A DNA stretch of 21,646 nucleotides from Methanosarcinales archaeon (GTDB taxonomy: Archaea > Halobacteriota > Methanosarcinia > DSM-18856 > Methermicoccaceae). The DNA lies in contig QMVI01000004.1 of NCBI GenBank assembly GCA_003661015.1, forward strand, positions 1-21,646, in the 5' to 3' direction. The notes under the pieces are model-generated. The model worked only from the letters and a program-made list of their open reading frames with translations, had not been told where the DNA came from and searched no databases. The position numbers and the translations under genes were made by a program. Positions 21,601 to 21,646 of this stretch are shown one piece after another (positions within the stretch are counted from its first letter, which is position 1; each line of letters begins with the position of its first letter).

Positions 21601-21610
21601 TATATAAATT
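21601..21610 (-). promoter_or_regulatory. TATA box on the minus strand near the right edge
   Basis: AATTTATATA preceded by an A-rich GAGAAAAA stretch (a BRE-like purine run), about 25 bases before the candidate small RNA. AT-rich repeats of TAA/TTA follow to the right (21618-21634), so this could also serve other transcripts beyond the window. Confidence 0.4.
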
Positions 21611-21646
21611 TTTCTCATAATAATTATTATTATGATGAAGTGAAGA

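Noticed and set aside
1..21646. Selenocysteine (TGA) recoding
   Set aside because: TGA is the commonest stop at real gene ends here, and no gene frame continues past TGA with conserved sequence.
1..21646. CRISPR array, intact insertion sequence or prophage
   Set aside because: No regularly spaced repeats, terminal inverted repeats with a transposase, or phage genes were seen on reading through both strands.

Overview
The window is a gene-dense stretch of an archaeal chromosome. Methanogenesis marker protein 4 (MtxX), a methanofuran-pathway kinase (MfnE), an archaeal MptD aldolase, chromosomal protein MC1, PCNA, the primase large subunit, deoxyhypusine synthase and an archaeal-type TyrRS together point to a methanogen or methane/alkane-oxidising relative in the Euryarchaeota, probably near the Methanosarcinales/Methanomicrobia. 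Promoters look archaeal (TATA boxes about 25 bases before starts), with Shine-Dalgarno sites inside operons.

The main result is how TAG is used. Two conserved genes are each interrupted once, in frame, by TAG and are otherwise intact across the interruption. In RNase Z (784-1701) the TAG at 1552-1554 lies before the last metal-binding histidine motif. In MtxX (3105-3920) the TAG at 3543-3545 falls between the two halves of the protein. A JAMM protease gene also reaches TAG at 2687-2689, with a plausible continuation to TGA at 2645. Of the 28 other gene ends I can place, 16 use TGA, 12 use TAA and none uses TAG. This fits an organism that decodes TAG as a sense codon, most likely pyrrolysine. 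No pyl genes lie in the window, so the identity of the residue is inference.

Layout: 1-698, two minus-strand regulators. 784-3055, RNase Z converging on tyrS and the JAMM gene. 3105-6497, mtxX, UPF0147, serA and a B3/B4-domain gene. 6613-8149, a molybdate/tungstate-type binding lipoprotein and permease without an ATPase. 8139-8886, a decayed minus-strand gene of unknown family. 8971-9041, tRNA-Gly(CCC). 9169-10966, MC1, mptD, mfnE and a class II aldolase (pterin, methanofuran and C1-cofactor theme). 10942-12971, a membrane-anchored hypothetical, a DUF373 membrane protein and a tiny four-CxxC protein. 12986-15082, the minus-strand replication cluster PCNA - PriL - CRM-domain protein. 15153-17629, deoxyhypusine synthase, DUF357, UPF0212 and truA. 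17601-20036, a NYN-domain protein, a receiver-like/PAS protein and an M42 aminopeptidase. 20083-21452, pyrBI. The final 190 bases hold the pyrBI end and a possible small RNA on the minus strand.

I saw no CRISPR array, intact insertion sequence or prophage. Apart from the decayed gene next to the tRNA, this is a housekeeping region; its novelty lies in the decoding of TAG.
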